Positions 35,890 to 44,398 of a stretch of 64,000 nucleotides of DNA are shown one piece after another. The position numbers and the translations under genes are program-made. Position 1 is the first letter of the stretch. Each line of letters opens with the position of its first letter. The notes beneath the pieces were generated by a model that did no database searches, was not told where the DNA came from, and worked only from the letters and a program-made list of their open reading frames with translations. Where the stretch lies: NCBI RefSeq assembly GCF_009707515.1, contig NZ_WLYI01000001.1, positions 124,001 through 188,000 of the forward strand. The letters are read 5' to 3'. The stretch is from Pseudomonas karstica. Its GTDB lineage: Bacteria > Pseudomonadota > Gammaproteobacteria > Pseudomonadales > Pseudomonadaceae.

Positions 35890-36933
35890 TTAGTAGCGCC
35901 AGCACTTGTCAAATCGCGCACATACATCAAAGTGCTGGTCCAACTGGGCCATGCGCTCCATATGGTGATTGATGGTCTCCAGCGCCACGCTCTTGCTGGT
36001 GTTCATGTAGTACCGAACCATGTACTCGTCGCTGGAAGTAACCCGCTGGCGTACCGAGCTGTCCGTAGGCTGCAGCCATTGCTGCAAAATGGAGTCTTCG
36101 ATGCTGCGCAAGCGCAGGCGGTACGTATCGGTATACAAGCTCAGCGCTCGCGACTGGCGCCCGGAAACTTCGTCATTAGATAGCTTCAGGTTCTGCCGGT
36201 ACTGAGTCCAGTAATCCTCCGGCAAGGTGACCGCGCCCATCAATGCCTTGCGCTGGGTGACCAGTTCGTCGATTTTTTCCGATGGCAACGTAGAGCCAGC
36301 TGCCTTGGGCGGGTCCAGGCGTGTGATCGCTTGCGCATTCTCCGCGAGGATGCGATTAATCAGCACCGTGCGCTGCGCGGTATCGGGTAACGGCTTGGCG
36401 AATATCGGGCTTTGCCCCTGGCAAACCGGAAAACCGTTATCAAACACCGGCTGAGGAATGCGCACATCTTCGCCGCCAAATCGGGCCAGACGCTGGAACA
36501 AGGTGCTGCAACGGTCGCGCTCCATATCGAAGATCACCTCATATTCCTCGCCCGCCTTGGGCGTGAAGCTGAAGGCCTTGCCGCAGATGTAGGAACCACC
36601 GTTGGTGTTGATCATCAACATGGTTTCCTTGCCGGACGCAAGCTTGACCTCCAGCATGCCCCGAGCCTTGGCTGGCGGCGGCACGAGCATGTCGACCCGG
36701 CGCTTGGTGTCCCCCATGAGGAAGTTGTTGAGCATGCCCGTGGTCTGGCCCGTGCAGTGTTGCGCGTCGTAAATGTCGAGAGTGGTATTCGAGGTGTTGG
36801 AGATGAACCGCAGCTTCGCCGCGTCGGGTGCGGTGGCGTCAGGGTAGGAACCATGGATACTGCAACCGCTGAGCAGCGAAACCAGAGCCAGGGCAGCCAA
36901 TGCCCGTGACGAATGAGACAGGGATAGCGACAT
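35890..36933 (-). CDS. Lipoprotein of unknown function
   Basis: The 347-residue protein starts MSLSLSHSSRALAALALVSL and has the lipobox LLSGC at about residues 20-24, so it is a lipid-anchored envelope protein. AAGGAAG precedes the ATG at 36933; an open frame extends 23 codons upstream. I do not recognise a domain. Visible features are paired cysteines (YDAQHCTG; GGSYICGK; RDRCSTLF; FPVCQG) that could form disulfides, and a C-terminal helical part ending FDVCARFDKCWRY. Confidence 0.8.
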   Translation of the reverse strand: MSLSLSHSSRALAALALVSLLSGCSIHGSYPDATAPDAAKLRFISNTSNTTLDIYDAQHCTGQTTGMLNNFLMGDTKRRVDMLVPPPAKARGMLEVKLASGKETMLMINTNGGSYICGKAFSFTPKAGEEYEVIFDMERDRCSTLFQRLARFGGEDVRIPQPVFDNGFPVCQGQSPIFAKPLPDTAQRTVLINRILAENAQAITRLDPPKAAGSTLPSEKIDELVTQRKALMGAVTLPEDYWTQYRQNLKLSNDEVSGRQSRALSLYTDTYRLRLRSIEDSILQQWLQPTDSSVRQRVTSSDEYMVRYYMNTSKSVALETINHHMERMAQLDQHFDVCARFDKCWRY

Positions 36934-37014
36934 GATCTTCCTTGATGAACGCAGAAGGCAAACAGATAGCCGATGGTACCGGACGTCTATTGCCTCGCTC
37001 AATCAGGAGTTTTC

Positions 37015-37887
37015 CTACAGCCCTATCGGCGTCGCTTCAAACCGGACTCGTGGGTGTGCGATCCGGTCCTGGGCGCGTACCAGTTCCAGCTCATAGCTGG
37101 CGCAAGCCTGGGTCTCCAGCAGCACTTCATGCACCGCCGCGGCCGTGAACTCGAACGCGGCCACCAGGCTATCGCCCAACAACACCCGCGCCAGGAACAG
37201 GCCCGATGTCAGGTCGCCCACGCCCACCGGCTGACGCGGGAACGCCAGCAGTGGCCGGCGCAGGTGCCAACTGCCTTCTGCTGTCACCAGCAGCATCTCG
37301 AAGCCGTCCGCCAGCTTGCCGGGGTAATCCAGGTGCTTGACCAACACCGCTTTCGGGCCACGGGCCAGCAGCGCCCTTGCCATGCCCAGGCAATCGAATA
37401 GCGACTGCGGCTTGCGGCCGGCAAAGCTGTCCAGTTCCAGTTGGTTGGGGCACAGGAAGTCCGCCATGGCGGCCGCCTCCTCCAGCAGGAAGTCGCTGAC
37501 TTCCTGGGGCACGATGCAGCCTTTTTCCGGATGGCCCATGACCGGGTCGCACAGGTACAGGGCCTTGGGGTTGATCGCCTTGATTCGTGCCACGCCGGTC
37601 AAGATCGCACGACCTTGGGCCGCACTGCCCAAGTAGCCCGATAGCACCGCATCACAGTTACCCAACTCGCCAATGGCCGCAATCCCTTCCACCAGCACCG
37701 GAATTTGCTGCGGCGCCAACACTTCTCCCGTCCACTGGCCATACTGAGTGTGGTTGGAGAATTGCACCGTGTTGAGCGGCCAGACATTCACCCCGACCCG
37801 CTGCATGGGGAACACGGCGGCGCTGTTTCCGGCGTGGCCGAATACCACATGGGACTGGATCGCAAGCAGATGAGGCATACGTTTCAT
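37015..37887 (-). CDS. pdxY: PdxY, pyridoxal kinase
   Basis: This ribokinase-fold enzyme phosphorylates pyridoxal to PLP in the vitamin B6 salvage path. [21 protein letters not shown] at the start holds the substrate-site serine and histidine, [16 protein letters not shown] near residue 39 is characteristic of PdxY, and [16 protein letters not shown] near 111 and [15 protein letters not shown] near 221 bind ATP and the catalytic aspartate. The length of 290 is usual. The ATG is preceded by GGAAA. It stands alone between a lipoprotein gene and a divergent DUF3301 gene. Confidence 0.95.
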   Translation of the reverse strand: MKRMPHLLAIQSHVVFGHAGNSAAVFPMQRVGVNVWPLNTVQFSNHTQYGQWTGEVLAPQQIPVLVEGIAAIGELGNCDAVLSGYLGSAAQGRAILTGVARIKAINPKALYLCDPVMGHPEKGCIVPQEVSDFLLEEAAAMADFLCPNQLELDSFAGRKPQSLFDCLGMARALLARGPKAVLVKHLDYPGKLADGFEMLLVTAEGSWHLRRPLLAFPRQPVGVGDLTSGLFLARVLLGDSLVAAFEFTAAAVHEVLLETQACASYELELVRAQDRIAHPRVRFEATPIGL

Positions 37888-38004
37888 GCGTGATATTTCC
37901 GAAAAGCCGTTGAAATTCTGGCCGCGCAGTATGCGACTAAACGCAGCCTGTACGACAGACCGAAGACACAGTTAAGCTGGCCGTACTTTGTTGGAGTTCA
38001 TCGA

Positions 38005-38397
38005 ATGCTGAGCCTGGGAAATATCTTCGTGCTGATGCTACTGGCGACCGGCGCCGCTTGGCTGTGGCACAACCACGGCCTGCGTGAGCGAGCGCTGGAG
38101 CGGGTCAAACAGCATTGCGCCAAGCTCGATATCGAGTTGCTCGATGGTGCCGTGGCATTGAAACGCATCGGTTTTGTAAAGGATGCCAACGGCCGCAAAC
38201 GGCTGGCGCGAATCTACAACTTTGAGTTCACCGTGACAGGCGATGCACGTCATCCCGGAACCATCACCCAGTTTGGCGCCCACAGCGCACAAATCGAGCT
38301 GGCGCCCTACCCCTTTGAAATCAAGACGCCGCTGCCTAGCGCCGAGGTGATTGAACTAAACCAATGGCGCCAGGAACATGACAAGGGCCGTCACTGA
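38005..38397 (+). CDS. DUF3301 family protein
   Basis: This 130-residue protein starts with one membrane helix (LGNIFVLMLLATGAAWLWH), followed by RERALERVKQHCAKLDIELLD, the usual opening of DUF3301 proteins. IYNFEFTVTGDARHPGTIT near residue 72 is also typical. The function is unknown. A GGAG site precedes the ATG. Its stop codon overlaps the convergent CobW gene by seven bases. Confidence 0.85.
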   Translation: MLSLGNIFVLMLLATGAAWLWHNHGLRERALERVKQHCAKLDIELLDGAVALKRIGFVKDANGRKRLARIYNFEFTVTGDARHPGTITQFGAHSAQIELAPYPFEIKTPLPSAEVIELNQWRQEHDKGRH

Positions 38398-39365
38398 CGG
38401 CAACCGGCCAAGGCGGCCTGCAGCTCGGGAATGTCTTGGGGCTGGCTGAAAATCAGCTCGATACGTGAATCCCGACGCCATTCGCTGGGCTGCCATTTAA
38501 GGGTGGTGTTATCCACAGCGTTGGCCGAAACCCAGCCTTGGGGGTTGTGGATAACCAGCTTGGCGCGCCGCCAGTTCAAGGATTGCAGCCAATGCTGCAG
38601 ACGCAATAGGTCGAATTGTTGGCTCGGGTGCCAGCGCCAGCCGATACTCCAGCTACCCTCCTGGGCCTGGCTCAGGCAAATCGGCAACGTCGGTTCACTC
38701 CAGATTGCGGGGAGCTGCGCCAAGCCTTGGGGTGCTGCAAACTTATCCACAGCTACGCCCGCCTGAGCGGCCAGGCCTGGTAAGTGCGCCAACGGCAGTT
38801 GTGCCTGGCATGTCCAGTAAACCGGGCAGGCAGTCAATTGCTCCTCAATCGCCAAACGTTGCCCTGCGTTCAGGGATTCATCCTTGTTCAATACCAGCAA
38901 CCCCGCACTGGCCAGTGCTTGCCGTTGCGCCTCGGGTAATGGCTTGCCCGCCGCCAACGCCTGGGCGTCCAGTACCAGCACACAGGGTTGAACGGCCAGA
39001 ACCTTCTGCCAGGGTTCTTCACGCAATTGCTGGAGCAATTGCGCCGGATGGCCCAGTCCGGATGGCTCGATAAACAGCCGATCAGGCTTGGCCTTACGCA
39101 ACAAACGGCCCAGCCCTACCTGGAACGGCACGCCATTGACGCAACACAGGCAGCCGCCCGCCACTTCGCCCATGGCAATACCGTCGTCATCGCAGGTCAG
39201 CAAGGCCGCGTCGAGGCCAATCTGCCCGAACTCATTGATCAACACTGCCCAACGTTCGTTGGCCGGACGTTGAGCCAGCAGGTGTTTGATCAGGCTGGTC
39301 TTGCCAGCGCCCAAGGGGCCGGCGATCACGTGGGTGGGAATGTTCTGCAGCATGGAGGGCATCAT
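38391..39365 (-). CDS. CobW/COG0523 GTPase, fourth gene of the zinc-starvation operon
   Basis: This 324-residue G3E GTPase has Walker A GPLGAGKTSLIKHLL (residues 17-31), the metal-binding GGCLCCVNGVPF (about 70, CxCC) and the switch segment LFIEPSGLGHP near 96. LLVLNKDE serves as the guanine-specific NKxD motif. COG0523 proteins insert or deliver metals, usually zinc. This one is the distal member of dksA2-zigA-DUF1826-cobW, all under the Zur box at 41715. It differs from ZigA upstream in being shorter and less conserved at the C-terminus. Three perfect DnaA-box 9-mers lie within its coding sequence. Confidence 0.88.
   Translation of the reverse strand: MMPSMLQNIPTHVIAGPLGAGKTSLIKHLLAQRPANERWAVLINEFGQIGLDAALLTCDDDGIAMGEVAGGCLCCVNGVPFQVGLGRLLRKAKPDRLFIEPSGLGHPAQLLQQLREEPWQKVLAVQPCVLVLDAQALAAGKPLPEAQRQALASAGLLVLNKDESLNAGQRLAIEEQLTACPVYWTCQAQLPLAHLPGLAAQAGVAVDKFAAPQGLAQLPAIWSEPTLPICLSQAQEGSWSIGWRWHPSQQFDLLRLQHWLQSLNWRRAKLVIHNPQGWVSANAVDNTTLKWQPSEWRRDSRIELIFSQPQDIPELQAALAGCRQ
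38509..38751. other. Three consensus DnaA-box 9-mers inside the cobW gene
   Basis: TTATCCACA occurs at 38509-38517 and 38743-38751, and its reverse complement TGTGGATAA at 38546-38554. All match the consensus perfectly. They are read in different codon contexts (Val-Asp-Asn, Val-Ile-His, Val-Asp-Lys), so a peptide repeat does not explain them. Confidence 0.55.
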
Positions 39366-39398
39366 TCAGACCGGATAGAGAGATTTGATCCTACCCGG

Positions 39399-40043
39399 TT
39401 ACGCCAACCAATCCAGAGTCAAAATCAACCGCCGCTCGTTGGCATTCAGCTGCGGCGAGCGGTGGATCAGGCCGAAGCCTTCATTGCCGTGCCATTTTTC
39501 GCCCTTGAGCAACACCACTTCGCCACAACGGACTTGCTCGATACCGTCTTCCGGCTCGGCGCTTGTCTGGCCCAGATGCCGGCGGTCCATCACACCTTCG
39601 CGCAACCACTGGCTACCAATGCCGGCATAGGTGGTGATCAACCGCACCGGCACATGATCTACATGAAAACGCGGGCACATAGCCTTATCCAGCAGACGCA
39701 GGCGCACGCCGATACGTTTGGCCCCGAGCAGGCAGGCAAAAGCACTGACCAGCCACGACACATCAGCGATAAACCCGTCATAGCCTTCAAGGTCCCTGCA
39801 ACGTGATGCCAAACCCTGTAAGTCTGGTTCGGCATTCTCGCTGTTCAGTTCAATGACCAATGACTCGGCCAACGGCTCATTCAACGAGATCAGCAACTGG
39901 CCAAACTCGACAATATGCAGGGGTAACTGGCGCTGCCACAGCGCCAGGTTCACGCCGTCTTCAAGGATATCCGCGAGTGCCAACGGGGTCTCGCCCGAGG
40001 TCTGGCGTATCACCGGGCGCAGTTTCATCATCGGTGCCAGCAT
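39399..40043 (-). CDS. DUF1826 protein of the Zur regulon
   Basis: This 214-residue protein of unknown biochemical function belongs to DUF1826, a family found mainly beside COG0523 GTPases in Zur-controlled clusters. RFHVDHVPVRLITTYAGIGS near residue 124 and EVVLLKGEKWHG near 178 resemble the iron- or metal-binding arrangement of 2-oxoglutarate-type folds, but that is inference. Its start overlaps the zigA stop (TGATG), and the CobW gene follows 33 bases after its stop. Confidence 0.85.
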   Translation of the reverse strand: MLAPMMKLRPVIRQTSGETPLALADILEDGVNLALWQRQLPLHIVEFGQLLISLNEPLAESLVIELNSENAEPDLQGLASRCRDLEGYDGFIADVSWLVSAFACLLGAKRIGVRLRLLDKAMCPRFHVDHVPVRLITTYAGIGSQWLREGVMDRRHLGQTSAEPEDGIEQVRCGEVVLLKGEKWHGNEGFGLIHRSPQLNANERRLILTLDWLA

Positions 40044-41251
40044 CAGGCCGCCTCCTCCTCAAACCAAGGGCCAAAGGGATCAGCCAGCAAACGCCAACTT
40101 TCGACGCCCAAGGCCATTTCATCATCGCTCAGCAAGCAATCATCCAACTCGGCGGTGAGCTTGGCAAAGTCGATGTTCTGCCCGATAAACACCAACTCCT
40201 GGCGGCAATCGCCGGTGCTCGGTTGCCAGTTCCCCATGATTGCCGCGATATTTTCTTCATCCTGCGGCCACTGGCTCTTCGGCACAAAACGCCACCAGCG
40301 TCCGGCAAAGCCATGGCGCATCAGGCCCCCGGCCTGGGACCAACTGCCAGCATCCTGATGCTTGCTGGCCAGCCAGAAAAAGCCCTTGGAACGCAGCAGT
40401 TTGCCGTTGACCCACGGCCGGTCGATAAAACTGAAAAAGCGCTGAGGATGGAACGGGCGGCGTGCACGATAAGCCGTGGAAGCGATCCCATACTCTTCTG
40501 TTTCCGGCACATGTTCGCCGCGTAATTCCTGCAGCCAGCCAGGTGCCTGGGCGGCGCGCTCGAAGTCGAAACGGCCGGTGTTGAGGATCTTGGCCAGCGG
40601 CACTTCGCCCATGACCATGGGGATCACCTCGGCCTGGGAATTGAGGCGTTCGAGGATTGCCATTAACTCCTGCCGCTCATCGCTGCTGATCAGGTCGATT
40701 TTGCTGATGAGGATCACATCAGCGAATTCGATCTGCTCGATCAACAGGTCAGTGATGGAGCGCTCATCCTCTTCACCCAGGGTTTCACCGCGCGACGCCA
40801 GGCTTTGCGCCTCCTGATAGTCCTGCAGAAAGTTCATGCCGTCGACCACGGTAACCATGGTGTCGAGCCGCGCGATGTCCGCCAGGCTCTGGTCTTGCTC
40901 ATCACGAAAGGTGAAGGTTTCGGCCACCGGCAGAGGTTCGGAAATACCGGTGGACTCGATCAGCAGGTAATCGAAACGACCGTCCCTGGCGAGTTTTCCG
41001 ACCTCTTCAAGCAAATCTTCACGCAAGGTGCAGCAGATGCAGCCATTGCTCATTTCCACCAGTTTTTCTTCAGAGCGGTTCAAGGTGACGTCGCGTTGAA
41101 CCTCGCTACCGTCAATATTGATTTCGCTCATGTCGTTGACGATCACCGCCACCCGCAGGTTTTCGCGGTTGCGCAGGACATAGTTGAGCAGCGTACTTTT
41201 ACCGGCGCCGAGAAAACCGGACAGCACAGTAACGGGGAGACGATTGGGCAT
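40043..41251 (-). CDS. zigA: ZigA, COG0523 zinc metallochaperone GTPase
   Basis: This 402-residue G3E GTPase has Walker [16 protein letters not shown] at residues 12-26, [15 protein letters not shown] near 66 with the CxCC metal site, [14 protein letters not shown] near 96 and ISKIDLIS (SKxD) near 182. The C-terminal CobW domain has [13 protein letters not shown] near 262 and a long tryptophan-rich tail. Homologues (ZigA, YeiR-like) deliver zinc during starvation. The ATG at 41251 has a GAGGAA site and is preferred to an in-frame start 15 bases upstream. It follows dksA2 by 27 bases under the shared Zur box. Confidence 0.93.
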   Translation of the reverse strand: MPNRLPVTVLSGFLGAGKSTLLNYVLRNRENLRVAVIVNDMSEINIDGSEVQRDVTLNRSEEKLVEMSNGCICCTLREDLLEEVGKLARDGRFDYLLIESTGISEPLPVAETFTFRDEQDQSLADIARLDTMVTVVDGMNFLQDYQEAQSLASRGETLGEEDERSITDLLIEQIEFADVILISKIDLISSDERQELMAILERLNSQAEVIPMVMGEVPLAKILNTGRFDFERAAQAPGWLQELRGEHVPETEEYGIASTAYRARRPFHPQRFFSFIDRPWVNGKLLRSKGFFWLASKHQDAGSWSQAGGLMRHGFAGRWWRFVPKSQWPQDEENIAAIMGNWQPSTGDCRQELVFIGQNIDFAKLTAELDDCLLSDDEMALGVESWRLLADPFGPWFEEEAA

Positions 41252-41278
41252 CAGGTATTTCCTCATCAGGTTGGCCGG

Positions 41279-41683
41279 TCAAATCGCCCGTTGGTGGCGT
41301 TCGCGCAGCTCTTCACGTTCTTTGGCTTCGATACACAGGGTGGTCGTAGGGCGCAGCAACAGACGCTTGAGACCAATGGGCTCGCCAGTCTCACGGCACC
41401 AACCGAACTCACCGCGGGCCAGGTGCTCCAAGGCCCCATCGATCTTGTCCAGAAGCTTTTTCTCGCGCTCCAGCAGGCGCAATTGCCACTGGCGCTGTTC
41501 TTCGGCGCTACCAACATCAGCGGGGTCGCTGTTAGGTTCTTGCTCACGCAGCACCATGAATTCGGCATCGATGCGCGCTTGCAGCGCAGTGCGCTGGGAC
41601 AGCAACAACTCGCGGAAGAAACCTTGCTGGACGTCATTCATGTAATCGTCGGGCGATTGGGCGAGGAGATCTTGTTCAGTCAT
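41279..41683 (-). CDS. dksA2: DksA2, zinc-independent RNA polymerase-binding protein
   Basis: This DksA paralogue acts with ppGpp on RNA polymerase. The 134-residue protein has the coiled-coil (about 35-75) and the terminal globule WCRETGEPIG...TLCIEAKE. Two of the four zinc cysteines of DksA are replaced (CxxT and CxxA), the mark of the zinc-independent DksA2 described in P. aeruginosa, where it substitutes for DksA in zinc starvation. It is the first gene after the Zur box at 41715 and heads the operon with zigA, DUF1826 and cobW. Confidence 0.94.
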   Translation of the reverse strand: MTEQDLLAQSPDDYMNDVQQGFFRELLLSQRTALQARIDAEFMVLREQEPNSDPADVGSAEEQRQWQLRLLEREKKLLDKIDGALEHLARGEFGWCRETGEPIGLKRLLLRPTTTLCIEAKEREELRERHQRAI

Positions 41684-41714
41684 GGGCGAGGTTCACGGAT
41701 CAGATTTTATTCAA

Positions 41715-41729
41715 TGTTATAATATAACA
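41715..41729. promoter_or_regulatory. Zur box between dksA2 and the secreted-protein gene
   Basis: TGTTATAATATAACA is symmetric apart from its central base and matches the Pseudomonas Zur consensus (GTTATA-N-TATAAC type). The identical 15-mer occurs at 43456. It lies 32 bases before the dksA2 start and 65 before the divergent gene, and contains TATAAT-like -10 sequence, so bound Zur would block both promoters. Confidence 0.88.
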
Positions 41730-41794
41730 GTGCAAATATACCAATCTCCCTTATTCGCCACGACGAAGGGCGTAATGCTTAACCGAGAAAGCCT

Positions 41795-42163
41795 ATGAAA
41801 TATCTACTGTGCAGCCTGCTGCTGGTGACTGCGACCCAAGCCAGCGCCCAAGCGTCAAACCCGCTGGCCACTTGCACACGCAGCGCCACCCTGCTGTCGT
41901 GCGTTGATGCCCTGGGCAATGCCTATAGCGTCGCCACCGTTGGCACCACCACGTATTTGCGGGGTTTCGAGGTGATCGGCAAACGCTATTGGGCACAAAC
42001 CAATAGCCGCTACGGGCAACTGACGTTCTTTACCGGGTTGGCGTCCGATGGCGAAGCGTGGGTGGGCTACACACGGCGGGTGGGCTGGACGACTATCAAC
42101 CGGTTTTCCAGCTCCGCAGGGGCCCGTGCCAAGTTCACCTGCAGCCGTATGACCGGTTGTTAG
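41795..42163 (+). CDS. Small secreted cysteine-containing protein, predicted Zur target
   Basis: The 122-residue protein has a signal peptide (MKYLLCSLLLVTATQASA) and a short mature domain with four cysteines (LATCTRSATLLSC, then FTCSRMTGC at the end) that may form disulfides. I do not recognise a family; a homologue sits at the same place in P. aeruginosa (PA5537). It is divergent from dksA2 and shares the Zur box 65 bases upstream. GAGAAAG precedes the ATG. The stop overlaps the convergent amidase gene by four bases. A role in zinc limitation is inferred from position only. Confidence 0.8.
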   Translation: MKYLLCSLLLVTATQASAQASNPLATCTRSATLLSCVDALGNAYSVATVGTTTYLRGFEVIGKRYWAQTNSRYGQLTFFTGLASDGEAWVGYTRRVGWTTINRFSSSAGARAKFTCSRMTGC

Positions 42164-43371
42164 GCCTGGTTTTCCTTCTGCTCCTGGACCCAGGCCATAT
42201 AACTGTTAACCGGTGGATTCTTCTGAAAATAACGCTGCAGGCCTGCAAACAAGCCGTCTGCCACTGCTTGTTGGTGGCGTGCCGTGACTAGCCGCCGACT
42301 GTCCCGGGCGTTGGAAATAAAGCCGGTTTCCACCAGGATCGACGGCACGTCTGGTGACTTGAGCACCGCGAACCCTGCTTGTTCCACGCGCTTTTGATGC
42401 AGCGTGGTGATCCCCGCCAGACTCCCCAATACCGTGCTGCCCAATTGAAGGCTGGCGGCGATGGTCGCGCTCATCGACATGTCGAGAATCACTCCGGCCA
42501 GCATCGGATCCTTGTCCTTGAGATTGAGCAAACTGGTCGCCCCCAGCAGGTCGGCACCGTTTTCCCGTTGGGCCATGAAACGTGCGGTAGCCGACGTTGC
42601 GCCCCCTTCAGACAAAGCGTAAACCGACGCCCCCGAAGCGGTGAGTCGCGGTGCCGCATCGGCGTGTACCGAAATGAACATATCGGCTTTGTGCTTGCGG
42701 GCAAACTCCACGCGTTTGCGCAGCGGCACGAAGAAGTCGTCGTTACGCACCAGTTTCACGTCGAAGCCCTTCTCGCGCTTCAAGCGTTTAGCCAGCAATT
42801 GCCCAATGGACAGCACCACGTCTTTTTCTCGTTCACCCTTGGCGCCGACAGCACCGGGGTCTTTGCCACCGTGGCCGGGGTCGACCACCACAATGATGTC
42901 GCGCTTGGGATGAGCCCTGCCCACCTGCGCGGCCAGGGGCGCTGGTGCGGCGGCGACTTGCAGAGGGGCACGCACGGCGTTGCTCAGGTCAAGAACCAAG
43001 CGATGCCCTTGGCCGTCCTGAGGCGACAAAAGAAAGCTGTTGAGCTGCATGGGCGCAGCCAGGTCCAGGACGATCCGTGTATCACTCTTGCCAAAATGCC
43101 CGGAACGAATCGAGGTGATTCCGCTGTTGGCCAAGGTCAACTGGCTGAAATCGCCACTTAACTGCGCGCCGGAAAGATCAATGATCAACCGCTCCGGAGC
43201 GGTCAGAGAAAAGGTTTTGTACTGCACCGGCCCGCTGAGATCAAACACCAACCGCAGCTTGTCAGACGAGCGCCACAGGCGAGCATTGCGAATCTGCGTG
43301 GCCGAAACACCAAAGGGCAAGGTGAACACTGCGCTGGCCAGCAACAGGTTGAGGAGTTGACGTCTGTGCAT
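42160..43371 (-). CDS. amiA: N-acetylmuramoyl-L-alanine amidase (AMIN + Amidase_3), Zur-linked
   Basis: This 403-residue periplasmic zinc enzyme cleaves peptidoglycan peptides from MurNAc. It has a twin-arginine-like signal (MHRRQLLNLLLA), an AMIN domain (about 30-150, IRNARLWRSSDKLRLVFDLS) and the Amidase_3 domain (about 175-385). Zinc ligands are seen in VVDPGHGGKDPGAVG, the glutamate of KGEREKDV, and FISVHADAA; the second catalytic glutamate is in ILVETGFISNARD. The ATG at 43371 is chosen for the signal sequence; the frame is open 100 codons upstream. A Zur box lies 85 bases upstream, so this copy may be an amidase induced by zinc starvation. Confidence 0.92.
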   Translation of the reverse strand: MHRRQLLNLLLASAVFTLPFGVSATQIRNARLWRSSDKLRLVFDLSGPVQYKTFSLTAPERLIIDLSGAQLSGDFSQLTLANSGITSIRSGHFGKSDTRIVLDLAAPMQLNSFLLSPQDGQGHRLVLDLSNAVRAPLQVAAAPAPLAAQVGRAHPKRDIIVVVDPGHGGKDPGAVGAKGEREKDVVLSIGQLLAKRLKREKGFDVKLVRNDDFFVPLRKRVEFARKHKADMFISVHADAAPRLTASGASVYALSEGGATSATARFMAQRENGADLLGATSLLNLKDKDPMLAGVILDMSMSATIAASLQLGSTVLGSLAGITTLHQKRVEQAGFAVLKSPDVPSILVETGFISNARDSRRLVTARHQQAVADGLFAGLQRYFQKNPPVNSYMAWVQEQKENQA

Positions 43372-43455
43372 GGCATACACCGGGAATGAGGGAGCGTCCG
43401 TACTCGACATAACTGAATAAAAAGACGGGAGCAGAAAAATCATCGTCGCTCGCAT

Positions 43456-43470
43456 TGTTATAATATAACA
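43456..43470. promoter_or_regulatory. Zur box between amiA and folE2
   Basis: TGTTATAATATAACA is identical to the box at 41715. It lies 85 bases before the amidase start and 32 before folE2, so it can control both divergent transcripts. Confidence 0.9.
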
Positions 43471-43501
43471 TGTCTTTTTATTTCTAACGATGGACCTGCT
43501 C

Positions 43502-44398
43502 ATGAATGCGCTGACTCTGCCGGATATCGCTGCGCAGGCTTCACGCCAGGCCTTGCCGCTCGACTGGGTCGGCATGTGCGGTATTGCCCTTCCGATCCTG
43601 ATTGATGGCCAGCGTCTCAGTGCCAAGGCTGATGCGGGTGTCAGCCTAGACGATGGCGAGGCCCGTGGCATTCATATGTCGCGGCTGTACCTGGCGCTAG
43701 AAGCGCTTGAGCGGGAATCCCTCACGCAGGCCTTGTTGCGCGATGTACTGCAGCGCTTCCTCGACAGTCATGAGGGTCTCTCCCAGAACGCCTATCTGCG
43801 CATTCATGCGGACCTGCTACTTAAACGTCCGGCACTGATCAGCCCTTTGAGCGGCTGGAAGACCTATCCGGTGAGCATTGAAGCGCGCCTGGAAAACCAG
43901 ATGTTCCACGTGGAACTAAAAATTGACGTTACTTATTCCTCAACCTGTCCCTGCTCTGCTGCCCTCGCCAGGCAGTTGATTCAGCAGCAATTTATCGATG
44001 ATTTCGCCACCATGTCTTTGCAGCATGAAGATGTCCTGACCTGGCTCGGCAGTGCAAAAGGCATCGTCGCCACGCCCCACAGCCAACGCAGCAGCGCGCA
44101 ATTACGGGTCCACCTGCAAGCCAATCAGCGCACGCTGCCGCTGACGCAACTGATCAACGAGGCCGAAGCCGCCCTCGGCACAGCAGTACAAACCGCCGTT
44201 AAGCGCGCCGACGAACAAGCCTTCGCCTTGGCCAACGGCCAGAACCTGATGTTCTGCGAAGACGCCGCCCGCCGCTTGAACCTGGCCCTGAAAGGCATGC
44301 AGGCGGTAAAAGCCTTCCACCTGAAAGTCATCCACGCCGAAAGCTTGCACGCCCACGACGCCGTGGCCGAAAGCCGCTGGGCAAGGGCCGCCCTGTGA
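43502..44398 (+). CDS. folE2: FolE2, GTP cyclohydrolase IB
   Basis: FolE2 makes dihydroneopterin triphosphate from GTP, the first step of folate synthesis, and unlike FolE does not need zinc. The 298-residue sequence has WVGMCGIALPI near the start, the metal-cysteine region YSSTCPCSAALARQL near residue 150, and HSQRSSAQLRV near 197. It replaces the zinc enzyme FolE when zinc is scarce, which fits the Zur box 32 bases upstream. An ATG four codons earlier is an alternative start. The stop overlaps the GTG start of the next gene. Confidence 0.95.
   Translation: MNALTLPDIAAQASRQALPLDWVGMCGIALPILIDGQRLSAKADAGVSLDDGEARGIHMSRLYLALEALERESLTQALLRDVLQRFLDSHEGLSQNAYLRIHADLLLKRPALISPLSGWKTYPVSIEARLENQMFHVELKIDVTYSSTCPCSAALARQLIQQQFIDDFATMSLQHEDVLTWLGSAKGIVATPHSQRSSAQLRVHLQANQRTLPLTQLINEAEAALGTAVQTAVKRADEQAFALANGQNLMFCEDAARRLNLALKGMQAVKAFHLKVIHAESLHAHDAVAESRWARAAL

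Noticed and set aside
43372-43671. 100-codon N-terminal extension of the amidase frame
   Set aside because: It would cross the Zur box and the folE2 start, and it would hide the twin-arginine-like signal peptide that begins at 43371.
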